The notes below the pieces were generated by a model. The model made no database searches and was not told the DNA's origin. It worked only from the letters and a program-made list of their open reading frames with translations. This document shows positions 14,816 to 20,005 of a stretch of DNA of 30,022 bases, piece after piece (position 1 is the stretch's first letter; every line of letters begins with the position of its first letter). Origin of the DNA: a virus. The DNA lies in IMG/VR virus record IMGVR_UViG_3300045135_000817, positions 1-30,022 of that record; one strand, written 5' to 3'. The translations under genes and the position numbers were made by a program.

Positions 14816-14867
14816 GGGAGAGGCTAACCCTGCCCCGCAGAAATGCCAGTTAAAGTCCGCCTCTCCC
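14816..14867 (+). repeat. TIGR unit 9
   Basis: Stem GGGAGAGGC/GCCTCTCCC. Spacer A ACCCTGCCC (14827-14835), spacer B GTTAAAGTC (14849-14857). The first interior base is T instead of C. Confidence 0.85.
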
Positions 14868-14879
14868 GACCAGTTCACA

Positions 14880-14925
14880 GGGGGCCATTGCGGGATCGCA
14901 GAAATGCCACCAGCATCCCGCCCCC
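14880..14925 (+). repeat. TIGR unit 10
   Basis: Stem GGGGGC/GCCCCC. Spacer A TTGCGGGAT (14888-14896), spacer B CCAGCATCC (14910-14918). Spacers could pair in part (CGGGAT with ATCCCG across the edge). Confidence 0.85.
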
Positions 14926-14932
14926 ACCAAAT

Positions 14933-14978
14933 TTGGGCCATATAGGTAGCGCATTTATGCCGTTCTCGTCCCGCCCAA
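14933..14978 (+). repeat. TIGR unit 11 (diverged core)
   Basis: Stem TTGGGC/GCCCAA. Spacer A TATAGGTAG (14941-14949), spacer B TTCTCGTCC (14963-14971). Core is CGCATTTATGCCG. Confidence 0.75.
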
Positions 14979-14984
14979 TAACCA

Positions 14985-15028
14985 GAGGCCATTACGGCTC
15001 CGCAGCAATGCCATAAGACGAGCGCCTC
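14985..15028 (+). repeat. TIGR unit 12
   Basis: Short stem GAGGC/GCCTC. Spacer A TTACGGCTC (14992-15000), spacer B TAAGACGAG (15014-15022). Core CGCAGCAATGCCA. The Tas start codon is 21 bp after this unit. Confidence 0.8.
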
Positions 15029-15049
15029 GCAACATAAAAAGGAAAACAA

Positions 15050-15757
15050 ATGGACAAGAGATACGAAAACCCGACAATCGCAATGATTTACCGCACATGG
15101 CGCAATCGTCAGAATATGGTGCGTGCAGAGGGCAAGCTAGTATTGCAGATCAAGGCAATCTGCCGTGGCTTCTGTGACGGCGACATCAAGGAAGCAAACA
15201 AGCTGTATAAACGTCTAAAGGATGGAGAGGGCACATTAGAGGCCACAGCCGCTACGCAGCCTCTATTCGAGGCCAGAGAGCCTCTACTGGAAAGCCGTGC
15301 CGCGTTTGAGAAATGGCTTATTGATCTAGCTAAGCAGCTGCCTGCCGCAACATTTGTGGATAAGGTAAGGGGTTTCGGTCATCTTGGCCTTGCAGGTATC
15401 GTGGGCGAAGTCGGCGACTTCATGGCATACGAGAAAGAGCTTGACGGTATATACAAGCGGGCTGGACTTGCCGTGATTGAAGGTGAACGGCAGCGCAAGC
15501 ACAGCAATGCCGACATGGCTCTTTTACATGGTTACAACCCATCTAGGCATTCTGTGTTCTGGACTATTGGTGACAGCTTGCTAAAATCACAGGGTAAAGA
15601 AGAAAATGCTGGGCCATACCGCATAATCTACGATAATCGTAAAGCAATGGAACGTGAGCGCGTTGACACAGATGGTCACGCTCATAACCGCGCTTTGCGT
15701 TACATGACCAAGCGCCTAGTGCGCGATTTATATAACGAATGGAAAGAGGTAGCATGA
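15050..15757 (+). CDS. Tas protein, nuclease-less (TasA-like, Nop / IS110 C-terminal-like)
   Basis: The 235-residue protein starts at ATG 15050 with AAAGGAAA upstream, directly after the array. Residues ~15-100 are helical and charged (RTWRNRQNMVRAEGKLVLQI), like the coiled coil before the IS110 Transposase_20 domain. Residues 106-123 read VRGFGHLGLAGIVGEVGD, matching the GIGxxxAxxxxAEIGD helix-hairpin-helix of that domain and of Nop-type RNP proteins. GIYKRAGLAVIEGERQRK (133-150), YNPSRHSVFWTIGDSLLK (162-179) and HNRALRYMTKRLVRDLY (212-228) follow in the family order. The place where IS110 enzymes carry the catalytic Ser-Gly reads Glu-Gly, and no RuvC DEDD or HNH part is present. So it should bind guide RNA and DNA without cutting. 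Tas proteins are described as guided by dual-spacer tigRNAs. Confidence in a Nop/IS110-like domain is higher than in the exact subtype. Confidence 0.82.
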   Translation: MDKRYENPTIAMIYRTWRNRQNMVRAEGKLVLQIKAICRGFCDGDIKEANKLYKRLKDGEGTLEATAATQPLFEAREPLLESRAAFEKWLIDLAKQLPAATFVDKVRGFGHLGLAGIVGEVGDFMAYEKELDGIYKRAGLAVIEGERQRKHSNADMALLHGYNPSRHSVFWTIGDSLLKSQGKEENAGPYRIIYDNRKAMERERVDTDGHAHNRALRYMTKRLVRDLYNEWKEVA

Positions 15758-15758
15758 A

Positions 15759-15932
15759 ATGACTGACAACCAGATCGCAAAGTATTTGGAACACACAATA
15801 AGAGACTGCATAGCGGCACGAGCAAATCCCACATCTGCACTAGTGCATATTGATGCAATACATTCTAGGATGAAACACGTTTTAGATAAGCTCAAAGAAG
15901 AGCGTGAAGATGTAACAGGAGCACCAGTATGA
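15759..15932 (+). CDS. Unknown small helical protein (57 aa)
   Basis: ATG 15759 starts one base after the Tas stop and its stop overlaps the next start (ATGA). The product is helical (NQIAKYLEHTIRDCIAARAN, IDAIHSRMKHVLDKLKEER). Position makes it co-translated with the Tas gene, so it may be an accessory protein, but nothing in the sequence shows this. Confidence 0.55.
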   Translation: MTDNQIAKYLEHTIRDCIAARANPTSALVHIDAIHSRMKHVLDKLKEEREDVTGAPV

Positions 15933-16195
15933 CAATAGCTACAGCATGGGCTGCACTAGCCAAGCAGGAAAATGCTGCGTACCGCAAGAAATGGGGTACA
16001 GGTCTGCAACAGCAGAAGAGGGAAGAACCAAAGCCAAAGCAAAAGGGCAGGCCGAAAGGCTCGTACAACCCAGAACGCTTGGCGTTGATTAAGGAGCTGA
16101 TAGAGGAAGGTTTCCGCACGGTAGACATTGCCAGAGAGGCAGGAATATCTGAAAGCAGCGTGCGTTACTGGAAAGCTAAGTATTTCATGAAGTAA
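15929..16195 (+). CDS. Small helix-turn-helix protein (88 aa)
   Basis: The C-terminal part reads RLALIKELIEEGFRTVDIAR, then EAGISESSVRYWKAKYFMK, a clear helix-turn-helix of the resolvase/terminase-like kind. A basic KGRPKGSYNP segment before it resembles an AT-hook. The N-terminus is helical (ATAWAALAKQENAAYRKK). It is the third overlapping gene after the array and could be a regulator of the operon or a DNA-binding partner of Tas (inference). Confidence 0.65.
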   Translation: MTIATAWAALAKQENAAYRKKWGTGLQQQKREEPKPKQKGRPKGSYNPERLALIKELIEEGFRTVDIAREAGISESSVRYWKAKYFMK

Positions 16196-16317
16196 TCGTG
16201 TGGGGCGGACTTGTGCGAGATTTTGCCGATCAACAAGCCTGATTGCGCAACAACACAATAATCACACAAACATTTTCGCCCCACCGCGACAATTTATCAA
16301 AACAGGGAGTGAGTGCA
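16196..16317 (+). other. Intergenic region with long-range 8-bp inverted repeat
   Basis: GTGGGGCG (16200-16207) pairs exactly with CGCCCCAC (16277-16284), extendable by two pairs, enclosing 69 nt. The interior has TTGC and GCAA around 16223-16250 and no open frame with a ribosome site. It resembles a TIGR unit in its GC-rich closing stem, but the interior is not 34 nt and the core is absent. It may be a separate structured RNA. Confidence 0.35.
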
Positions 16318-16539
16318 ATGGAGTTTTTTACTGCTTTTTACATAGAATACGCTGTGCGCGGCATGGATATACAAACGTATATACTGTTGCCCAGCTATGA
16401 GGCATGTCAGATATTTATCCGCGATAATGAGGACATGGCAGAGTATATGTTTGCAGACGGTGATGTTGATATGTACTGCAGGCCAACGCCTTACCTGTCT
16501 AAATCAATTAGACCAAAGCTGCGCCCAGAGGGTCTTTAA
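16318..16539 (+). CDS. Unknown small acidic protein (73 aa)
   Basis: ATG 16318 follows GGGAGTGAGTGCA; an earlier in-frame ATG lies in the structured intergenic region and is less likely. The product (MEFFTAFYIEYAVRGMDIQT, then SYEACQIFIRDNEDMAEYMF) is aromatic and acidic with a short basic tail. Unknown function. Confidence 0.55.
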   Translation: MEFFTAFYIEYAVRGMDIQTYILLPSYEACQIFIRDNEDMAEYMFADGDVDMYCRPTPYLSKSIRPKLRPEGL

Positions 16540-16596
16540 GGTGTTACAAAAACATGTTATATTTCAAGCATGTAGCCAACACAAGAAGTCTGAGCC

Positions 16597-16950
16597 TTGC
16601 CTATCAAAGACAAGGGGAAGCGCAGGGAATATAACAAGAAGTACGGCGCTGATTGGTATCAGCGTAACCGTGAGAAGACGCTTGAGCGCGTCCGAAAGCG
16701 CAAGAAAGAGCAGCGACAAAAGTTCAGGGATTATAAGGCAGGCTTGTCCTGCTTTTTTTGTGGCTTTTCCCATCCTGCTGCAATAGATTTTCACCACCCC
16801 GACCAGAACGGCGATCCAAAGGTAAGTGCCTTATTGCAGCAAAGCAGATTTAAGAAAATGTGGGAAGAAATTGAGAAAACGATCCCACTGTGTTGTAACT
16901 GCCACAGGATTTATCATTGGATGGAAAAAGAGGGAGAAAAGGATGAATGA
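16597..16950 (+). CDS. HNH endonuclease-like protein (117 aa), TTG start
   Basis: The frame opens just after a stop at 16591 and the first usable codon is TTG 16597, with only weak AGAAG upstream. The product has a Lys/Arg-rich helical first half (KRREYNKKYGADWYQRNREK) and an HNH core: CFFCGFSHPAAIDFHHPD near residue 50 and IPLCCNCHRIYHW near 96. This is a common phage HNH, often annotated as a homing or packaging-associated nuclease. It is a separate gene three positions after the Tas gene. Confidence 0.7.
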   Translation: MPIKDKGKRREYNKKYGADWYQRNREKTLERVRKRKKEQRQKFRDYKAGLSCFFCGFSHPAAIDFHHPDQNGDPKVSALLQQSRFKKMWEEIEKTIPLCCNCHRIYHWMEKEGEKDE

Positions 16951-17143
16951 CCTACCAGAATACTTTGCCATCGCAGCAAAGATTATAGAGCGTGCAGAGC
17001 GCGGTTTGCCGCAAGATAGGTGGATGCGTGGCGATCACGAAATGGAAGCCCTTGTTCGGGCTTATATCGCTTTATTGAACACTTGTTCAAATATGCACGC
17101 TGACATGATACAACGCGGCACAGATGCAATGGATATTAGCTGA
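16943..17143 (+). CDS. Unknown small protein (66 aa)
   Basis: ATG 16943 lies inside the end of the HNH gene with GGAGAAAAGG upstream. The product is helical (NDLPEYFAIAAKIIERAERG, HEMEALVRAYIALLNTCSNM). This short family with an ERGLPQDRWMRGD-type segment is common in phage early regions. Function unknown. Confidence 0.6.
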   Translation: MNDLPEYFAIAAKIIERAERGLPQDRWMRGDHEMEALVRAYIALLNTCSNMHADMIQRGTDAMDIS

Positions 17144-17194
17144 CCTTCTGGCAAAACCCTGTACAATGGGGGAGCCAACATAAGGAGTGCAGCT

Positions 17195-17383
17195 ATGCAA
17201 ACTTTCCTGAAGATCGACATGGATGACGATATAGAAAGCACAAGCGAAGAGGTGGATGCGCTCTTAGACTACATGGATGAACGTGTAGAGCAAGGAGTGC
17301 AGCCTGAAGAGGTCATGGCTGCAATCATAGTTGTACTGGCGCTTATCTCAGGTGAGACAGGTGACGCAGAAACGCTGCACTAA
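17195..17383 (+). CDS. Unknown small acidic protein (62 aa)
   Basis: ATG 17195 has AAGGAG upstream. The product is acidic (DMDDDIESTSEEVDALLDYM) with a hydrophobic helix VMAAIIVVLALISG near the C-terminus. Its stop overlaps the stop of the convergent endolysin gene by 4 nt. A TACAAT at 17162 could be a -10 box, but no -35 supports it. Unknown function. Confidence 0.6.
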   Translation: MQTFLKIDMDDDIESTSEEVDALLDYMDERVEQGVQPEEVMAAIIVVLALISGETGDAETLH

Positions 17384-17856
17384 ACGATAAGTTCAAAGTG
17401 CGGCATATCGTTGAAGCCTCTGCGACCCTGCGATCTACGTAGATCGTGATAGGCTTCCCAGCATTCTTTCATGTCTGTTTGCCATAGTCTGCAGTCATAC
17501 GGGTACTTGTGATCTGGCACAGCCCATGCAGCGCCCCAGCACAGCGCAACGTCACACACCTTTGCTGCCTGCTGCATTGCATCTGCAATCGGGAAGTACG
17601 CACTTTCTTCCCAGCGAATACCTGTAACGCTGTCGTATGCGCCTAAGTCCACAGCAAGCCCATCAATGTGCTTTGACTTCATGGTCTGGCTGTTGCCCTT
17701 CTGCACAAGCTCACGCTGACGTTCAATGGAACGCAAACCTTCCAAAACTGTGAAGTCAGTCTTTGATATGCCGATAGCATACTTCACGACTGCAACTAGA
17801 CGCTCATCAACACCCTCTAGGCGTGACAGGCTACGCTTTCCTAATTTAAAGCTCAT
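17380..17856 (-). CDS. Endolysin, M15-family peptidoglycan peptidase
   Basis: The start is ATG 17856 (158 aa) with GAGAGGA upstream. The protein shows the M15 zinc-peptidase motif SKHIDGLAVDLG (zinc ligands His63 and Asp70) and the third ligand in MPHFEL near the end (His153). It resembles phage L-alanyl-D-glutamate peptidases. It cuts peptidoglycan cross-link peptides at lysis. No signal peptide is seen, so it should need a holin; a membrane protein gene overlaps its start. It is the last gene of the late operon. Confidence 0.88.
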   Translation of the reverse strand: MSFKLGKRSLSRLEGVDERLVAVVKYAIGISKTDFTVLEGLRSIERQRELVQKGNSQTMKSKHIDGLAVDLGAYDSVTGIRWEESAYFPIADAMQQAAKVCDVALCWGAAWAVPDHKYPYDCRLWQTDMKECWEAYHDLRRSQGRRGFNDMPHFELIV

Positions 17857-18197
17857 TTCTTTAATCCTCTCATAGTTCTTATTCCGAAACTGGCGGCAAT
17901 CGACGCATACATGCCCCATTGAACCCAGAGGGGGGTTGTCTCAAGGTTAGCAAATCCCTGTGCCATGGTATCTTGTAAGCTAGGCACAAAGTTAGCAGCA
18001 AGGATAAGAACAAACACAATAGTCCAAAGTTCGTCCTTCCATGAGTTTTGTGCAGAACGTATAGCCTCAAGTTCCCAATCAATCTCGCCAGTGGCTTGCT
18101 TGAGTTTGATTTCTGCATTTGCTTTCTGTACCGCTGTCTTCCCATCAACCCAAGCAGTCGCCAAACCGCCAAGGCTGGATATAATACTCGCAATCAT
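17853..18197 (-). CDS. Holin-like membrane protein (114 aa)
   Basis: Two hydrophobic stretches are visible: MIASIISSLGGLATAW at the N-terminus and WTIVFVLILAANFVPSL near 60, with a third amphipathic segment (WGMYASIAASFGIRTM) near the end. The layout matches the three-segment holin family of phages, next to the endolysin gene and overlapping it by 4 nt. Holins make membrane holes to release the endolysin. The charged middle helix (KANAEIKLKQATGEIDWELE) is also family-like. Confidence 0.7.
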   Translation of the reverse strand: MIASIISSLGGLATAWVDGKTAVQKANAEIKLKQATGEIDWELEAIRSAQNSWKDELWTIVFVLILAANFVPSLQDTMAQGFANLETTPLWVQWGMYASIAASFGIRTMRGLKK

Positions 18198-18409
18198 ACA
18201 GACCCCCGATCCGTCTTAGCTTCTTTGTTCATCCAGATGCCAAAGCAGCCTGTGAGAGCGCCCATGCAGACGCTAACTAACCCTGCTTGACCATTCGTAG
18301 GGTCAGGCAAGGACATGTACCAGTGGACGCTTTGGTAGGTTAAGATCGTCACGACCAACATCATTAGCCGTGGAAAGATTTTATATTCATCAATCACTGT
18401 TGCTGGCAT
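18194..18409 (-). CDS. Small membrane protein of the lysis cassette (71 aa)
   Basis: Two hydrophobic segments, PRLMMLVVTILTYQSV and GLVSVCMGALTGCFGIWM, are joined by a polar loop with LPDPTNGQ. This short family is common next to holins in marine phages and may be a second holin or an antiholin. It overlaps the next gene by 4 nt. Confidence 0.6.
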   Translation of the reverse strand: MPATVIDEYKIFPRLMMLVVTILTYQSVHWYMSLPDPTNGQAGLVSVCMGALTGCFGIWMNKEAKTDRGSV

Positions 18410-18486
18410 AAATACGCTCCGCTATTCGTTTATGCGTGGTGATTATAAGGACTTTTCCATTTTTGTATACACACCAGACATTTGGC

Positions 18487-18651
18487 TTAATTTCGATCAA
18501 CCGCAAAACAGGTGACTGCTTGCCCGACATTCTTAACCATTACCTCTGCTTTAGCCTTTGCCTTGTTGCAGTGTGCCTCTGTACCAAACGTGCCTAGCTG
18601 ATAATACTCAAAGCGATTATCTATGAAGCTAAGCCACACTAATATCCACAT
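18487..18651 (-). CDS. Small protein with hydrophobic N-terminus (54 aa)
   Basis: ATG 18651 overlaps the upstream stop (TGATG) and the frame ends at TAA 18487. The product starts MWILVWLSFI, then DNRFEYYQLGTFGTEAHC and KAKAEVMVKNVGQ. The N-terminus could be a membrane anchor or a weak signal. Two cysteines follow. It may be a spanin-like or envelope protein of the lysis cassette; this is only a guess from position. Confidence 0.45.
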   Translation of the reverse strand: MWILVWLSFIDNRFEYYQLGTFGTEAHCNKAKAKAEVMVKNVGQAVTCFAVDRN

Positions 18652-19118
18652 CACCACTTTTCCATATAAACGCCAAGATAATAGATAGCCAAAACAACCC
18701 CAGTGACAGCAAGTATGACACCCGCTGCAATCTGAATTTGCTCCATCTTTTTCTCATGTGCTAATTGTGCTGCCTTGCGTGCAGCTTGGCGTTGCTTACG
18801 CGCCTCATTCTGCCAAGCGATCCAGCGATCCCAAGTGCCTGCAGGGGCGTATAACCTGCAGTAGCTTTCTAGCTCAGCGCGTTTTTGTTTAATGTTTTCA
18901 AGGGCTTGGAACTCTTCCCAGTCACCCTCATCGCCACCTGTTATAGCAGTAAGTGGGCTGCTCTTTTTCTTCTTAACAGCCTCTTTAATATCTTCTTCTG
19001 CTGCAAGGAATTTACCTATAGAGCTAATAACGCCCGCAGTCTCTTTTCCATTACCAAGAGCAGTCTTGATAACCGAATAAGCGGCATTCGCAGCGGCAAT
19101 GCTCTCAAGTATAGCCAT
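18651..19118 (-). CDS. Membrane-anchored protein with C-terminal TM (155 aa)
   Basis: The N-terminal half is helical (ANAAYSVIKTALGNGKETAG) and the middle is charged and coiled (WIAWQNEARKQRQAARKAAQ). A single C-terminal membrane helix, IAAGVILAVTGVVLAIYYLG, is followed by a short basic tail. Such tail-anchored proteins occur in marine phage late regions next to lysis genes. Function unknown; a role in lysis is possible. Confidence 0.6.
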   Translation of the reverse strand: MAILESIAAANAAYSVIKTALGNGKETAGVISSIGKFLAAEEDIKEAVKKKKSSPLTAITGGDEGDWEEFQALENIKQKRAELESYCRLYAPAGTWDRWIAWQNEARKQRQAARKAAQLAHEKKMEQIQIAAGVILAVTGVVLAIYYLGVYMEKW

Positions 19119-19119
19119 G

Positions 19120-19356
19120 TCATTTTCGCAATGCTTGCTCTATGTTGTCGAGCTTCGTGAAGATTGCGGCAATGGTGGTTTTCATTTCTTTCATCTCACG
19201 ATCATGTGAGCTTTTGGTGGCGTCATGCTGAGCTTTGAGAACTGCAATGTCAGTGTGATGCTGTGCTTGGCGGTTGAACATGTAAATAACAACTCCAGCA
19301 ATCGGTAAAACGATCCACTGCATCACCGCATTAATCATCTCAAAATTCATTTCCAT
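19120..19356 (-). CDS. Membrane-anchored coiled-coil protein (78 aa)
   Basis: ATG 19356 is preferred, with another in-frame ATG two codons later; the longer frame starting at 19380 has no ATG. One N-terminal membrane helix (WIVLPIAGVVIYMFN) is followed by a coiled coil (AQHDATKSSHDREMKEMK and further). It resembles inner-membrane spanin or XhlA-like lysis helper proteins in layout. Not assigned with certainty. Confidence 0.5.
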   Translation of the reverse strand: MEMNFEMINAVMQWIVLPIAGVVIYMFNRQAQHHTDIAVLKAQHDATKSSHDREMKEMKTTIAAIFTKLDNIEQALRK

Positions 19357-19357
19357 C

Positions 19358-19660
19358 TTACCACTTACCTTCCCACACACGCAGGCCGCTAAATTCGTTA
19401 CTCATTAACTTCCTTTTTATCACATCTTTCACTGCTTGTGTATCTGTCCATGCTACTCCAGCCTCTTTTAGCCAGTTATTTAGCATAGCCATGTCCACAT
19501 TGCCGACATGCTTATAGTCAGATGCGAATGCGTTAGGGGATAGCTCACGCGCTTGCTGAGCGTCTTTCAGCGCTACAGATGCGTCATGCGTCTTTTTGAC
19601 GATGAGCATATCATCTTCAAACTTGATGGTTTCTTTGATTTTAGTTGAGGTGTTTGCCAT
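19358..19660 (-). CDS. Unknown conserved phage protein (100 aa)
   Basis: The product has an N-terminal IKETIKFEDDMLIVKKTHDA strand pair, DAQQARELSPNAFASDYKHV, then NVDMAMLNNWLKEAGVAWTD and a helical end (AVKDVIKRKLMSNEFSG, LRVWEGKW). The VDMAxLNNWLKEAG pattern recurs in aquatic phages near the major capsid gene. Function unknown; it overlaps the next gene by 20 nt. Confidence 0.6.
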   Translation of the reverse strand: MANTSTKIKETIKFEDDMLIVKKTHDASVALKDAQQARELSPNAFASDYKHVGNVDMAMLNNWLKEAGVAWTDTQAVKDVIKRKLMSNEFSGLRVWEGKW

Positions 19661-19949
19661 CTTCCCAAGCCTCGTTTACGTCTGGTGTGGATGGGTCATC
19701 GCCTTTCAGCGTACCGTCTGCCTTACGCGCACGCTTACGCTTCGCAGGTGCTTTCTTTGCTGCAGGCTTCTTAGGCGCAGCTTTCTTTGGTGCGGGTGCC
19801 TCAAGCGGAAGTTCAGGCAGAACCTCTAACGCCATAGGCTTTGTTGTGCAAATCTTGTTATATTCTGCTTCTGGAATATCAATAATATCGCCATTACGCA
19901 CGCGACCTACGCTTGTGGACATGCTGCGATACTTAACTAAAACTCTCAT
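19641..19949 (-). CDS. Lys/Ala-rich head-associated protein (102 aa)
   Basis: ATG 19949 has a strong AGGAGG site. The first 50 residues form strands (MRVLVKYRSMSTSVGRVRNG, DIIDIPEAEYNKICTTKPM), then an Ala/Pro/Lys linker (APKKAAPKKPAAKKAPAK). It ends in GTLKGDDPSTPDVNEAWEDG, a pattern shared by proteins following major capsid genes. Likely a head or head-tail protein; the strong ribosome site fits high expression. Confidence 0.65.
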   Translation of the reverse strand: MRVLVKYRSMSTSVGRVRNGDIIDIPEAEYNKICTTKPMALEVLPELPLEAPAPKKAAPKKPAAKKAPAKRKRARKADGTLKGDDPSTPDVNEAWEDGKHLN

Positions 19950-19968
19950 TACTGCCTCCTGATAAAGA

Positions 19969-19990
19969 GAAGGGGCGTTGCCGCCCCTTC
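19969..19990 (-). terminator. Hairpin terminator after major capsid gene
   Basis: GAAGGGGCG (19969-19977) pairs exactly with CGCCCCTTC (19982-19990) around a 4-nt loop, 16 bp after the capsid stop. On the minus strand the stem is followed by TCTTTATC, a moderate U-run. It probably limits read-through from the abundant capsid message. Confidence 0.7.
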
Positions 19991-20005
19991 AATAACGTTA
20001 TGACG

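Larger units (their letters stand above)
14381..15028 (+). ncRNA. TIGR-like array: 12 dual-spacer guide RNA units
   Basis: Twelve non-coding units follow one plan: a 5-9 bp stem; exactly 34 nt inside; the complementary stem. Reading the interior: YCA-like edge at 1-2 (with the stem's last Y), 9 variable nt (3-11), a conserved core CGCAGAAATGYCA (12-24), 9 variable nt (25-33), then C/T. Stems covary: GGGGGY/RCCCCC (units 1,2,7,10), TTGGGY/RCCCAA (3,8,11), GGGAGAGGY/RCCTCTCCC (4,9), and unique stems in 5, 6, 12. Even the innermost Y-R pair covaries (C-G, T-A, or T-G). Both 9-nt blocks follow YCA and precede C(R), so an edge repeat and a loop repeat alternate. This matches TIGR arrays, whose units carry two ~9-nt spacers, A and B, and lie beside Tas genes. 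Linkers between units are 0-14 nt. No promoter is seen; the upstream operon probably reads through. Confidence 0.88.

Noticed and set aside
14373-14945. A 190-codon open frame running through ten array units, starting with a TAATG junction
   Set aside because: Unit interiors are always 34 nt and unit spacings vary (46-64 nt), so the same motif is read in different frames (QKCH, AEMP, EMS). Stems covary as in RNA, and no ribosome site precedes the ATG. It is a by-product of a stop-poor GC-rich array.
14381-15028. CRISPR array
   Set aside because: Repeats are not identical, the variable blocks are 9 nt rather than about 30 nt, and no Cas gene is present.
14381-15028. Type III toxin-antitoxin RNA repeats (ToxI-like)
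   Set aside because: Those repeats are near identical and followed by a ToxN-like RNase. Here two 9-nt blocks vary in every unit and the next gene is Nop/IS110-like.
15050-15757. A complete or degraded IS110 insertion sequence
   Set aside because: No RuvC-like half, no catalytic Ser-Gly, intact coupling with the phage operon and a good ribosome site; no element ends were found.
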